Origin: Acetobacter conturbans
Lineage (GTDB): Bacteria; Pseudomonadota; Alphaproteobacteria; Acetobacterales; Acetobacteraceae
Length of the DNA stretch: 64,000 nt
Assembly (NCBI RefSeq): GCF_011516755.1
Contig: NZ_WOSY01000006.1
Coordinates: forward strand, 170,701-234,700
Reading direction: 5' to 3'
In this document: positions 8,290-17,325 of the stretch, one piece after another
Layout of the letters: each line of letters starts with the position of its first letter
Numbering within the stretch: position 1 is the stretch's first letter
The notes under the pieces: generated by a model
The model's input: the letters and a program-made list of their open reading frames with translations, nothing else
Database searches by the model: none
What the model was told of the DNA's origin: nothing
Translations under genes and position numbers: made by a program

Positions 8290-9399
8290 ATGTCCTGTGT
8301 CTCATCTCCTTCGACGGCTCTGTGCCCTTTTACGATCGCGCGCGACTGGCTGTCAGACGGGGATGCCGTCGCCTTCGCCACTGTCGTGGGGACGGGTGGC
8401 CGTTCCCCGCGTCCCCTCGGCAGCATCATGGTCATGGGACGGACCGGGCGCGTTGAAGGGTCGGTGAGTGGGGGGTGCGTGGAGGCGGATGTGATGTCGG
8501 CTGCGTCAGAGATCATGGCTGGGGGGCCCCCACGTCTGCTGAGCTACGGCGGGGACGAGATCGGTCTGTGGTCCGTGGGGCTGGCATGCGGCGGGCGGAT
8601 CGATGTGTTTGTGGAAGCCGTCCGCTCTTCGCAGTCTGGCGCGGGCACGTTTCCTGCACGCTTCCTGTCACGTATCGGCGCAAGCCGAAGCGCAGGCGAG
8701 AGGATCGTTCTCGGCTATGCGCTCGATGGTTCTTCCCATGCGCTGGTGTCGGCCAAAACTCCCTTCCTCTCGGAGGGGAAAGTGGTTCCCGCCGCGATCA
8801 GGGCAGTGATGACGGAGCAATACGTCAAGGAAAAGGACGGCGCGGCATCGCCCGGAGTGACACCCGGATGGTTCGTGCAGACCCTACTACCGCCGCCGCG
8901 CCTGCTGATTGTCGGAGCCGTACATATCGCTCAGGCACTGGCCGGAATGGCCGGTCGGGTGGGCTATGACGTCACGATCATCGACCCGCGCGGCAGCCTT
9001 GCGACGCCGGAGCGCTTTCCGGGGGTGCGTCTCGTGCAGGAGTGGCCCGACGAAGTGCTGGCGGACATGCGTCCCGACAGAAATACGGCCATTGTCACGC
9101 TCACCCATGACAGCAAGCTGGACGATCCCGCTCTTATGGAAGCGCTCGGAAGCCCGGCGTTTTATGTAGGAGCTCTAGGCTCGCGCAAGACGCATGCTTC
9201 CCGGCTGGAACGTCTGCGGGAAGCCGGTGTGGAAGAGGCGGCTCTGCGCCGGATCAGGGGGCCTGTCGGTCTGCCGATAGGCTCGCTGGACGTGGAAGAA
9301 ATCGCCGTATCCATCATGGCCGAAATCGTAGCGGTTCGGCGTGGTTCACCGCTGGCAGACGAGGTGGCATGGTGGTCGCCACGACAGGATGAACCGTGA
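8290..9399 (+). CDS. xdhC: XdhC family molybdenum cofactor sulfuration/insertion protein
   Basis: XdhC-type proteins bind molybdenum cofactor and help sulfurate and insert it into xanthine dehydrogenase and related hydroxylases. The 369-residue product has the N-terminal XdhC domain (VAFATVVGTGGRSPRPLGS; SGGCVE; LACGGRIDVFVE, with the conserved CGG) and a C-terminal Rossmann domain (LLIVGAVHIAQALAGMA; YVGALGSRKTHASRL; GLPIGS). The start at 8290 is chosen over 8263 because a TATACT -10 sits between them. The gene overlaps the next by 4 bases (ATGA). No molybdenum hydroxylase is in the window, so its client lies elsewhere. Confidence 0.9.
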   Translation: MSCVSSPSTALCPFTIARDWLSDGDAVAFATVVGTGGRSPRPLGSIMVMGRTGRVEGSVSGGCVEADVMSAASEIMAGGPPRLLSYGGDEIGLWSVGLACGGRIDVFVEAVRSSQSGAGTFPARFLSRIGASRSAGERIVLGYALDGSSHALVSAKTPFLSEGKVVPAAIRAVMTEQYVKEKDGAASPGVTPGWFVQTLLPPPRLLIVGAVHIAQALAGMAGRVGYDVTIIDPRGSLATPERFPGVRLVQEWPDEVLADMRPDRNTAIVTLTHDSKLDDPALMEALGSPAFYVGALGSRKTHASRLERLREAGVEEAALRRIRGPVGLPIGSLDVEEIAVSIMAEIVAVRRGSPLADEVAWWSPRQDEP

Positions 9400-10010
9400 A
9401 GAGTGCGGTCGTCGCCCTGGTGCTGGCGGCCGGTCGTTCCACTCGTTCCGGGCCACAGCACAAGCTGCTGGCCAGAGATGGAGCAGGGCGGACGATGATC
9501 GCCCGCACACTGGCTTCGGTGGCAGCGAGCAGAGTGACGACAGCATGCGTCGTGCTGGCACCCGAGCGGGAGGACGTGGCCCGCGCCGTGCGTGAAGCCG
9601 TGCTGCCGATGGAAAAACCCTTCACCACAATTGTATCGCCAGATGCTCATCTGGGTCTTTCGACGTCTCTGCGTGCAGGCATTGCATGGGCAGCGACACA
9701 GAACGCCTCAGGAGCCCTGATATGTCTTGGTGACATGCCTCTTGTCAGTTCCGAGATTCTCGATGCGCTGATCGCCCGTTTCAAGCATGGGGATGTGGAT
9801 GTCGTTCTGCCGGAGTGGGAAGGGCAGATTGGCAATCCCGTCCTGTGGGGCGCGTGCTGCTTCGACAGGCTGGGGGAGATTTCCGGCGACCGGGGCGGCA
9901 AAATGTTGCTGGCAGATCCGGGTCTGAGGAAAGCGACCGTTCAGGCGGACCTCTCGGTTCTGGCCGATTTCGATACACCGGAAGCGCTGGAGCGTTTCGC
10001 CATTTCCTAA
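9396..10010 (+). CDS. MobA-like nucleotidyltransferase (molybdopterin cytidylyltransferase type)
   Basis: This 204-residue NTP transferase has the N-terminal VLVLAAGRSTRSGPQHKLL nucleotide-binding signature, a CLGDMPLV metal-binding Asp motif near residue 112, and GNPVLWG later. This is the pattern of MocA/MobA-like enzymes that attach CMP or GMP to molybdopterin. Coupling to xdhC by ATGA overlap suggests the CTP-using MocA type that serves xanthine dehydrogenase-family enzymes. The motif reading alone cannot exclude other small-molecule nucleotidyltransferases. Confidence 0.85.
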   Translation: MKSAVVALVLAAGRSTRSGPQHKLLARDGAGRTMIARTLASVAASRVTTACVVLAPEREDVARAVREAVLPMEKPFTTIVSPDAHLGLSTSLRAGIAWAATQNASGALICLGDMPLVSSEILDALIARFKHGDVDVVLPEWEGQIGNPVLWGACCFDRLGEISGDRGGKMLLADPGLRKATVQADLSVLADFDTPEALERFAIS

Positions 10011-10144
10011 GACCGGTTCTGCCATCCTCAAGAAACTAATTGCAGAATAGAAATGAATATCGTTAGGTGACACCACATCGTGCGGGCCGTACGTCAGCAA
10101 ACGGCGCGTGAGGCATCTTGATCGGGTGTGAGGCGTATTGCGTT

Positions 10145-11188
10145 ATGGCTGTTGTGCAAACGGGCAACGGTTTTCGGAAAACAGGGGAGGGTGGGCTGAA
10201 CGTTCAGCGTACAGCCTTCACCGAAATCCCGATGATCGACCTTGCGGGGATGATGTCGCGTGATGCGGCAGTCCGACGCGAAGTGGGTGAGGCCGTGCGT
10301 CGGGCCTGCACGGAGGTCGGATTTTTCTACGTCTGCCATCATGGTGTCGATCCGCAGAGTCTTGCCCGCTGTTACGCCGTGAGCAAAGCATTCTTCATGC
10401 TGTCAGAAGCGGAAAAATGTGAAATTCACATCAGAAATTCAGAAAACCACCGTGGATACGGCCCGCTGCTTGAAGAGAACACCAACCCGGATTCACAGGG
10501 TGATCTTCACGAGGCGTTCGATCTCGCTGGCGATATTCCACAGACCGATCCCGATGTTCTCGCCGGAAAACGACTGTACGGCCCGAACCTCTGGCCGCGT
10601 CACCCAGCGGGCTTCAGGGATGCTGTCCTGGAATGTCGCTCGGCGCTGGTTGGTCTTGGGCACACGATCTTTCGGGCTTTCGCACTCGCGCTGGGGCTCG
10701 AAGAGGATTATTTCCAGCCTCTCGTAGAAAAGCCCTGCGCTCATATGCGCATTCTGCGTTATCCGCCGCAGAAAGGTGTCATCAACGAGAAGCAGATCGG
10801 GATCGGTGCGCATTCGGATTACGAGTGCTTCACCATTCTGCATCAGAACGGCGAGTCCGCGCTGCAGGTTCTCAATGCCGCAGGCACATGGATCGAGGCG
10901 CCACCCATTCCGGGCACCTTCGTCATCAATGTCGGGGACATGATGGCCCGGTGGACCAATGACCTCTTCTGTTCGACGCTGCATCGGGTGATCAACCGTT
11001 CGGGCAAAGAGCGTTATTCCATCCCGCTCTTTTTCGGACCGAATTTCGATACGATCATCAGCCCGCTTCCATCCTGTCAGGATGCGGATCATCCTCCGCT
11101 TTATCCGCCGGTGAAGGCAGGGGACTACGTGCTCTCGCGGTTCGACGAGACCTATGTTTACCGCCAGCCCACAGCCGAAACCGTCTGA
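10145..11188 (+). CDS. 2-oxoglutarate/Fe(II) oxygenase, isopenicillin N synthase family
   Basis: The 347-residue protein has the N-terminal DIOX_N block (IPMIDLAGMM; CTEVGFFYVCHHGVD) and the double-stranded beta-helix core. The iron ligands are His223-x-Asp225 (GAHSDYE) and about His280 (TLHRVIN), and the 2-oxoglutarate-binding Arg is near residue 290 in RYSIPLFFGPN. The family hydroxylates small molecules, including nucleobases (fungal thymine 7-hydroxylase). It is 25 bases from an NCS1 permease and upstream of a CodA-like deaminase, so a nucleobase substrate is a reasonable inference. The start is uncertain: ATG 10145 is used here, and an in-frame TTG exists at 10118. Confidence 0.88.
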   Translation: MAVVQTGNGFRKTGEGGLNVQRTAFTEIPMIDLAGMMSRDAAVRREVGEAVRRACTEVGFFYVCHHGVDPQSLARCYAVSKAFFMLSEAEKCEIHIRNSENHRGYGPLLEENTNPDSQGDLHEAFDLAGDIPQTDPDVLAGKRLYGPNLWPRHPAGFRDAVLECRSALVGLGHTIFRAFALALGLEEDYFQPLVEKPCAHMRILRYPPQKGVINEKQIGIGAHSDYECFTILHQNGESALQVLNAAGTWIEAPPIPGTFVINVGDMMARWTNDLFCSTLHRVINRSGKERYSIPLFFGPNFDTIISPLPSCQDADHPPLYPPVKAGDYVLSRFDETYVYRQPTAETV

Positions 11189-11212
11189 TCATTCCGGCAG
11201 GATATCCAGTCT

Positions 11213-12589
11213 ATGCAGATCGAGGAAACCGGAAGCGCTTCAGTTCTTGAAAGCGTTCCACCCCATCTTCAGACAACACGAGTGGACCGGGTCTTCTGGA
11301 GCCATTTTTCGCCCAATCTCGCGCCCGCAGCGTGGGTGATCGGCGTGCTCGTGGTCGTTCTGGGTCTGCCCGGGTGGACCGGTTTCTGGGTGCTGCTGGC
11401 TGGTAATCTTCTGGGTTCGCTGCCCGTCGCCTTCTGCGCGGTCATGGGACCTAAAACCGGACTTCCGCAGATGGAAGCGTCACGGTTTTCATTCGGGCGG
11501 GTCGGGAAGAGGGTGCCGTCGCTCATCAACTGGGCCAACTGCGTGGGGTGGGACGCCGTCAACAACGTGCCATCCGCGCTCGCATTTATTCTTTTGCTGA
11601 AGATGATCGGCCTGTCCGTGCCGTTCTGGCTGGCGCTCGGCGTTCTTGCTCTGATCCAGTTGCTGGCAAGCATGGGCGGTCACGATATTGTTCAGGCCAT
11701 CGAGAAATATCTCGGCTGGCTCCTGCTGGTGTCCTTCGCTACTGTCGGGCTGATGGCTGTTTTCCAGTCAGCCGGGCAGCAGGTCACTGCGGCGGCCGTG
11801 GTGCCGAAATTCGCTGACATCATGGTTGGCATCGGTGCCGTGGGCAGCTTCAACATGGCATGGGCGGCCTATGCTTCCGATTATACGCGGTATGTTCCGG
11901 CTTCGGCGCCGTCCTCGCGCATTTTCTGGCTGACCTTCAGCGGAACATTTCTCTCGTCTTTCATCATGGAACTGTTCGGACTGCTGACCGGCGCTGCAAT
12001 CAGCGATCCGTCACCGGGTTCCGTGATCGCGGCGTTGCAGAACTGGTCAGGTCTGTTCGCACCTGTGGCGCTGGCCGCGGTAGCGTTTTCATCCATCGCC
12101 ATCAATGCAGCCAACGATAATACGGCAGCCTATGCACTGATTTCGGGGGGCGTCCGCATCAACCGGATGTTGAGTGCCGTGGTCACGGCAGGAATGGGTT
12201 ATCTGCTTGCGGTGCTCGGGGAGGGGAGGTTCGTATCCCTCTATGAAAATTACCTGCTTCTGGCGCTGTACTGGATTGCCCCTTGGTGCGGCATCGTGCT
12301 GGCCGACTGGTATTGCCGACCGGCTTCACTGCGGAGTGCCCGCCGCGAAACGCTTGCCGGCTGGACGCCTTCCGCGACCCTGTTCCTTGTCGTGACCCTT
12401 CTCACGATTGTCCTGTTTTCCTCGACGCCGCTCTACACAGGCCCGATTGCAGCACGGCTGGGTGGTGCGGATATCGGTTATTTCGTCGGGTTTTTCTCGG
12501 CGGCAGTCGGGCAGATTGCCCTGCTGCAGGCCCGGGCGCGACGTCAGACCGTGATGCCGGTGCATGGCGCGGAAAACCGCTTTTCCTAA
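11213..12589 (+). CDS. NCS1 family nucleobase permease (CodB-like)
   Basis: This 458-residue membrane protein has about 12 hydrophobic segments and the NCS1/CodB layout. A cytoplasmic N-terminus with RVDRVFWSHFSPNLAP leads into TM1, followed by the PQMEASRFSFGRVGKRVPS loop, the NWANCVGWDAVNN segment, and the FNMAWAAYASDYTRYVP motif typical of nucleobase transporters. Such carriers import cytosine, purines, allantoin or hydantoins with sodium or protons. Placement directly before the CodA-like deaminase supports cytosine or a related base. It starts 24 bases after the oxygenase stop, probably in the same transcript. Confidence 0.9.
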   Translation: MQIEETGSASVLESVPPHLQTTRVDRVFWSHFSPNLAPAAWVIGVLVVVLGLPGWTGFWVLLAGNLLGSLPVAFCAVMGPKTGLPQMEASRFSFGRVGKRVPSLINWANCVGWDAVNNVPSALAFILLLKMIGLSVPFWLALGVLALIQLLASMGGHDIVQAIEKYLGWLLLVSFATVGLMAVFQSAGQQVTAAAVVPKFADIMVGIGAVGSFNMAWAAYASDYTRYVPASAPSSRIFWLTFSGTFLSSFIMELFGLLTGAAISDPSPGSVIAALQNWSGLFAPVALAAVAFSSIAINAANDNTAAYALISGGVRINRMLSAVVTAGMGYLLAVLGEGRFVSLYENYLLLALYWIAPWCGIVLADWYCRPASLRSARRETLAGWTPSATLFLVVTLLTIVLFSSTPLYTGPIAARLGGADIGYFVGFFSAAVGQIALLQARARRQTVMPVHGAENRFS

Positions 12590-12672
12590 AACATGAAATT
12601 CAGAAACAGATCTTTGCTGATGCCGGACACCAGATCTTCTCAGGCGAGGCTGAAGATCGCAGTACGGGACCG

Positions 12673-13944
12673 ATGATGATCGACCTTCTTCTTAAAAACG
12701 CAGTCCTCCCCGATGGTCGCAATGCCGATATCGCCATTTCCGACGGACGCATCGCTGCCATTGAAGAGCATTTCGTGGGGGATGCCCGGGAAACGCTCGA
12801 TATTGAGGGCTATCTGGTCTCGCCTCCGTTCGTGGATAGCCATTTCCATCTGGATACGACGCTGACGGCGGGGATGGTCCGGCATAACGCCAGCGGCACC
12901 TTGCTGGAAGGTATCCAGATCTGGAAAGAGACCAAGCCGCTTCTCACGGAAGAAGAAATCTACACCCGTGCCCGCAAACTCTGTGAGATGACCATCACGC
13001 AGGGCACGCTGGCGATCCGCTCTCATGTCGATATCAGCGACCCTGACCTGAAGGCGGTAAGGGCGCTCGTTCGCCTGCGCGAGGATCTGAAGCCGTGGAT
13101 GACCATCCAGCTTGTCGCCTTTCCTCAGGATGGCTTCTTTCGGCTGGCGGGGGCGGCGGAGCAGCTTGTCCGGGCACTGGACATGGGGCTCGATCTGGTC
13201 GGTGGCATTCCGCATTACGAACGCACGACTCTTCAGGGGGGCGAATCCATCGACGCGCTATTCCGTCTCGCGGCGGATCGTAGCCTGCCGATCGACATGC
13301 ACTGCGACGAGACGGACGATCCGAATTCACGCCATGTCGAAACGATGGCCGCCTGCACGGTCCGTTACGGTCTTCAGGGGCGCGTGACAGGCTCGCATCT
13401 TACGTCCATGCACTCGATGGATAATGCCTACGCCGACAAGCTCATCGGCCTGCTGGCTGAATCGGGGCTGGCCGCCGTGTCCAACCCGCTGATCAACATG
13501 ACGCTCTCGGGACGCTACGATACCTATCCGAAGCGGCGTGGCCTTGCGCGTATTCCGGAACTTTTGCGCGCTGGCGTGCCGGTCGGTCTGGGGCACGATT
13601 GCGTGATGGACCCGTGGTACCGTCTGGGCAGCCACGACATGCTGGAAGTTGCCTCAATGGGGCTGCACGCGGCTCAGATGACCAGCGAGAGTGAGATGAC
13701 CGCCTGCTTCAGCAGTGTCACCGACATGGCGGCGGGCATTCTGGGGCTGCCTTCTTATGGACTGGCCGTGGGCAATCCGGCCGATCTTGTCGTGCTGCAG
13801 GCCTGTTCCGTGCTGGATGCGCTCCGGCTACGTCCGGCCCGGCTTTTCGTGCTGCGGAACGGGCGCATCATTTCCCGCACCGCACCACGGCTCAGCCATC
13901 TCACCCTGTCGGGGGAGCGGACAGTGGATCTGGCGCGGATATGA
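12673..13944 (+). CDS. codA: CodA-like cytosine deaminase family amidohydrolase
   Basis: The 423-residue amidohydrolase resembles E. coli CodA along its length: VDSHFHLDTTLTAG with metal ligands His57/His59, AFPQDGFF with the base-contacting Gln, HCDETDD with His210 and Glu213, TASH-like VTGSHLTSMHS, and LGHDCVMDPWY with the metal Asp309. CodA deaminates cytosine to uracil. One notable change is that the residue after the metal Asp is Cys310, where E. coli has a second Asp (HDD). Specificity may therefore differ, for example isoguanine, creatinine or a triazine. The start at 12673 is chosen because CodA-family homology begins here. The upstream in-frame extension overlaps the permease gene. 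Confidence 0.85.
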   Translation: MMIDLLLKNAVLPDGRNADIAISDGRIAAIEEHFVGDARETLDIEGYLVSPPFVDSHFHLDTTLTAGMVRHNASGTLLEGIQIWKETKPLLTEEEIYTRARKLCEMTITQGTLAIRSHVDISDPDLKAVRALVRLREDLKPWMTIQLVAFPQDGFFRLAGAAEQLVRALDMGLDLVGGIPHYERTTLQGGESIDALFRLAADRSLPIDMHCDETDDPNSRHVETMAACTVRYGLQGRVTGSHLTSMHSMDNAYADKLIGLLAESGLAAVSNPLINMTLSGRYDTYPKRRGLARIPELLRAGVPVGLGHDCVMDPWYRLGSHDMLEVASMGLHAAQMTSESEMTACFSSVTDMAAGILGLPSYGLAVGNPADLVVLQACSVLDALRLRPARLFVLRNGRIISRTAPRLSHLTLSGERTVDLARI

Positions 13945-13975
13945 TCGCCAGTCCCTGCCGCGTCCTCCGGTGCGC

Positions 13976-14644
13976 TCAGAAATCCAGGTTGGCGTAATAG
14001 TCCGGAGGGGTCAGGCCGGGAACGCGGTCATTCAGCAGGGGGCGGAAGCAGGGGCGGGATTTTACCCGCGCATACCATTCGCGCGCGGCGGCCTGCTTGC
14101 TCCAGTCGATGTCGCCGATGAAATCGAGGCAGGACACATGGGAGGCGGCGGCGAAGTCGGCCAGCGAAAGCGTTCCTCCTGCCAGCCACATGCGCGCTTC
14201 GGCAAGCTGGCCGATATAGTCGAGGTGGGGCCGGATGTTGGCGTAGCCTTCCCGCAGGGCGGTCCCGTCCGGATTGCCGCGTCCGCTCATGCGCTTGAAC
14301 ACTTTTTCACCCAGCAGCTTGCGGGTGACGTCCCGGGCGAAGACGTTGTCGAACCATGCGACGAGGCGACGGACCTCGACGCGCTCCGCCAGTGTCCGGC
14401 CCAGCAGGCACGGATCGGGATAGGCTTCTTCCAGATATTCGCAGATGACCGACGAGTCCGGCACGACGAGCCCGTTGTCCTCCACCAGCACCGGCACTTC
14501 CTGCGCCGGGTTCAGGCGGGCGAATTCAGGCCGGTGCTCCCAGACCCGCTCGGTCAGCGGTTCGAAAGGAAGACGTTTTTCGCCCAGTGTCAGCCGGACT
14601 TTCCGGCAATAGGGCGACAGGGGAAAATGATGAAGGATGCGCAT
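13976..14644 (-). CDS. Glutathione S-transferase family protein
   Basis: This 222-residue cytosolic GST has an N-terminal thioredoxin-fold half (MRILHHFPLSPYCRKVRLTL, EVPVLVEDNGLVVPDSSVICEYLEE, with the cis-Pro and Glu/Asp-Ser glutathione site) and an all-helical C-terminal half with LSLADFAAASHVSCLDF. The SPYCRK motif resembles Ser/Cys-type GSTs such as maleylacetoacetate isomerase relatives, but the exact class cannot be called. It is transcribed against the CodA-like gene, whose stop lies about 30 bases away. Confidence 0.9.
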   Translation of the reverse strand: MRILHHFPLSPYCRKVRLTLGEKRLPFEPLTERVWEHRPEFARLNPAQEVPVLVEDNGLVVPDSSVICEYLEEAYPDPCLLGRTLAERVEVRRLVAWFDNVFARDVTRKLLGEKVFKRMSGRGNPDGTALREGYANIRPHLDYIGQLAEARMWLAGGTLSLADFAAASHVSCLDFIGDIDWSKQAAAREWYARVKSRPCFRPLLNDRVPGLTPPDYYANLDF

Positions 14645-14838
14645 CTGCCCGATTTAGGCGATCCCTGATGCGTGCGCCAGTATGTCCGTGCGGGTATTCG
14701 CGCAAGTGTGTGCAGGCTGTGATGATTGTCAGCAACCTCGACAGGCGGTTTGCCCCGATGTTACCACAGGCCAGCATAACGTAACCCGGCGCAGACTGCT
14801 GTCCGGACTGTCATACAGATCAGGATGAGCGCCGCATC

Positions 14839-15555
14839 GTGACTTCGTCTACCGCTTCCACCGATCCTGCTGGCCTGCCACGAATCAGGGCGGGCGGGCG
14901 TTCCTTTCTGGCACTCGTCCTCACGCCTGAAGCCCCTCTGGATATATGGCTCGCCGCGCTCGACCATCAGGTCAGCCGGTCAGCCGGCTTCTTCGCGGGC
15001 AAGCCGATCATCCTCGACCTGACTCTCGTGCCGCTGGACACGCCTCATCTGGCGGACCTGCTGCCGGCACTTGTCGAGCGAGGCATTCGCGTGATCGGCA
15101 TCGAAGGCGCGGATCGCGATGAGCCAGTGTTCTCGACGTGGGAGTGGCCCGAGGGACTGAACGGCGGACGGTCTACCGCCGCGGAAGAGATCCCCGTTGA
15201 TTCCGTCGACGAGCCGGAGCTTCCGCCGGGCACGCTGATCATCGAGGAGCCCGTAAGGTCAGGCCAGCAGATCGTCTGGGCGGATGGCGACGTCATCGTT
15301 CTCGGGTCGGTTGCGTCCGGCGCGGAAGTCTCGGCAGGCGGTTCCATCCATGTTTACGGATCGTTGCGTGGGCGGGCCATCGCCGGGATCGTGGGACGCC
15401 CGGAGGCCCGGATTTTCGCGCGCGTGATGGAGCCTGAGCTTCTGGCCATTGACGGATTCTACGCAATTTCCGAAGAGATGCCCGAGGCGCTGATCGGAAA
15501 ATCGTCACAGGCCATACTTGTTGACGAAGTGCTTACTCTTAAGCCGCTAACCTGA
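14839..15555 (+). CDS. minC: Septum site-determining protein MinC
   Basis: The 238-residue MinC blocks FtsZ assembly away from midcell when recruited by MinD. It has an N-terminal FtsZ-inhibitor domain (residues 12-95), an acidic Pro/Glu linker (about 100-130), and a C-terminal beta-helix domain starting with PVRSGQQIVWADGDVIVLGSV and SIHVYGSLRGRAIAG, the best-conserved MinC block. It is followed by minD after 112 bases and minE, the usual minCDE order. Confidence 0.95.
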   Translation: MTSSTASTDPAGLPRIRAGGRSFLALVLTPEAPLDIWLAALDHQVSRSAGFFAGKPIILDLTLVPLDTPHLADLLPALVERGIRVIGIEGADRDEPVFSTWEWPEGLNGGRSTAAEEIPVDSVDEPELPPGTLIIEEPVRSGQQIVWADGDVIVLGSVASGAEVSAGGSIHVYGSLRGRAIAGIVGRPEARIFARVMEPELLAIDGFYAISEEMPEALIGKSSQAILVDEVLTLKPLT

Positions 15556-15667
15556 GCGTTATTCAGGTCGCGTATTTTTCTTGGGTGCACAGCCCTGATT
15601 TCGACACACATTCGATCCATTTGATGCGATAATCAGGGGTCGAAACAGATACAAGGACGAATAGTTT

Positions 15668-16483
15668 ATGGCGCAGGTTCTCGTCGTCACATCCGGCAAG
15701 GGCGGCGTTGGTAAGACCACCACCACCGCAGCTCTCGGCGCGGCGCTCGCAAAGTCGGGAAAGTCCGTTGTCGTGGTCGATTTCGACGTTGGTCTGCGAA
15801 ATCTCGATCTGGTGATGGGTGCCGAGCGCCGTGTGGTTTTCGATCTGGTCAACGTCATTCAGGGCGATGCCAAGCTGGCGCAGGCCCTGATCAGGGACAA
15901 GCGCCTCGACACGCTGTCCCTGCTTCCGGCGTCCCAGACGCGTGACAAGGATGCGCTGACGGCTGAAGGCGTGGCAAAGGTCATGGCCGAACTGAAGGAA
16001 AAGTTCGACTGGGTGGTGTGCGACAGCCCCGCCGGTATCGAGCGTGGCGCCCAGCTTGCCATGTCTCATGCCGATCAGGCGGTGATCGTCACCAACCCGG
16101 AAGTGTCCTCGGTGCGTGACAGTGACCGCATCATCGGGATGCTGGACAGCACGACGGAAATAGCGAAAACTGGCGAGAAGATGCCGAAGCATCTGCTCCT
16201 GACCCGTTATGATCCGGCCCGTGCTGCACGCGGTGAGATGCTGAGCGTCGATGATGTGCTGGAAATTCTCTCTATCCCGCTCATCGGGATTATTCCGGAG
16301 AGCCAGGATGTGCTGCGGTCTTCAAACCTTGGAGCACCGGTGACGCTGGCGGCACCAGAAAGTGCGCCGGCCCGCGCTTATTTCGAGGCTGCGCGCCGTC
16401 TTGCCGGGGAAAAAGTGAACGTCACCATCCCTACCGAAAAGAAGGGTCTCTTCGACTGGCTCTTCAAGCGAGGTGCTGCATGA
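15668..16483 (+). CDS. minD: Septum site-determining protein MinD (ParA-like ATPase)
   Basis: This 271-residue MinD has the deviant Walker [10 protein letters not shown] at residues 10-18, [16 protein letters not shown], and the switch II region [14 protein letters not shown]. The C-terminal amphipathic membrane-targeting helix is [12 protein letters not shown]. It dimerises with ATP on the inner membrane, recruits MinC and is released by MinE. The stop overlaps the minE start (ATGA). Confidence 0.97.
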   Translation: MAQVLVVTSGKGGVGKTTTTAALGAALAKSGKSVVVVDFDVGLRNLDLVMGAERRVVFDLVNVIQGDAKLAQALIRDKRLDTLSLLPASQTRDKDALTAEGVAKVMAELKEKFDWVVCDSPAGIERGAQLAMSHADQAVIVTNPEVSSVRDSDRIIGMLDSTTEIAKTGEKMPKHLLLTRYDPARAARGEMLSVDDVLEILSIPLIGIIPESQDVLRSSNLGAPVTLAAPESAPARAYFEAARRLAGEKVNVTIPTEKKGLFDWLFKRGAA

Positions 16484-16776
16484 GCTTTCTCGCAAATCTC
16501 TTCAACCGGCGCTCCTCCGCTCCCGTCGCCCGTGACCGGTTGCAGATTCTTCTGGCTCACGAGCGCGCCAGTGTTGGGGACGGCAAGTCAGACCTTCTGG
16601 TTCAGCTCCAGAAGGAGATCATGGAAGTGATCAGCAGGCACGTCGCCGTCGATCAGGACAAGGTGCAGGTCAAACTGGATCGTGGCTCTGGCTGCTCGAT
16701 GCTTGAGATCGATATCGAGGTTCCGGGGATTGAGCAGACCCCGAAAGAAAAGGGTGGCAAGCCTCACTCCGCGTGA
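16480..16776 (+). CDS. minE: Cell division topological specificity factor MinE
   Basis: The 98-residue MinE has an N-terminal membrane-binding segment ([11 protein letters not shown]), the MinD-binding strand region [12 protein letters not shown], and a C-terminal dimerisation domain with [22 protein letters not shown]. It stimulates the MinD ATPase to give pole-to-pole oscillation. It is translationally coupled to minD by a 4-base overlap. A Lys/Pro-rich tail of about 10 residues is slightly longer than in E. coli. Confidence 0.95.
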   Translation: MSFLANLFNRRSSAPVARDRLQILLAHERASVGDGKSDLLVQLQKEIMEVISRHVAVDQDKVQVKLDRGSGCSMLEIDIEVPGIEQTPKEKGGKPHSA

Positions 16777-16803
16777 GACTTTGTTTTCTTTATTGATGAG
16801 ATG

Positions 16804-16840
16804 AAAACGGCATTCCGTATCTACGGCATGCCGTTTTTTT
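16804..16840 (+). terminator. Intrinsic terminator of minCDE
   Basis: Arms AAAACGGCAT (16804-16813) and ATGCCGTTTT (from 16828) form a 10-bp perfect stem with an internal loop of 14 bases, followed by seven T. It lies 28 bases after the minE stop. Confidence 0.9.
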
Positions 16841-17325
16841 ATGGTGTGTGATCTGATGCCTCTGCCCGGTTTTCTGTTTTTAATTCAGTTTGCACAGCAG
16901 GAGGCGGTCTTCGCCCGGATGGTTTCTTGAAGACGGGGCAGGCCGTCCAAGCGTTTCAGTGCCAGATCCCTGAATGAGAAAATACCGCTTTTGCTTACTC
17001 TTAGAGGCTGTTTCAAAAGCTCTCTGCTGAGCGCAATTGTCCTTGATGGTGCGCACGACCGACGTGGATTTTTGAGCACTGAAGCGAAGCGGCCACGCAA
17101 GCCGTGAGCAGCGGCTCGCCGTCCGATAGCTTTTGAAACAGGCTTTTAAGGATGAGAAAGTCCGCATCGCATCACAGTGGACATTTGTTGTGGTGCTCTA
17201 CCTTTCTTGGAAGCAGAGATGGCATCGTGATCCAGCCTGCAGAATAAGAAAATTCCTGATATCAGCGACACGTCCAGCATGAAACATACTTGCAGTGCGT
17301 TTCTGCCACTATGTGAGACCCGTCC
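16841..17325. other. Gene-free stretch between minE and the LysR gene
   Basis: No reading frame here has protein-like composition; the open frames are Arg/Ser-rich and lack ribosome sites. The one structured item is the 142-bp inverted-repeat element listed at 17004-17145. The remainder looks like ordinary spacer. Confidence 0.5.
17004..17145. mobile_element. MITE-like element, 18-bp terminal inverted repeats, TTA duplication
   Basis: The left end GAGGCTGTTTCAAAAGCT (17004-17021) and the right end AGCTTTTGAAACAGGCTT (17128-17145) are inverted repeats matching at 16 of 18 positions. Both sides carry TTA (17001-17003 and 17146-17148), the 3-base target duplication expected for IS5-family (IS427-like) transposition. 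The 106-base interior holds no protein gene. It is too short for a transposase, so it would need one supplied in trans. Confidence 0.7.

Noticed and set aside
12283..12672. N-terminal extension of the CodA-like protein
   Set aside because: Lies inside the permease gene in another frame; Cys/Arg-rich and not part of CodA.
16880..17167. Reverse frame of 95 codons spanning the MITE-like element
   Set aside because: Crosses the element boundaries, has no ribosome site and has a random composition.
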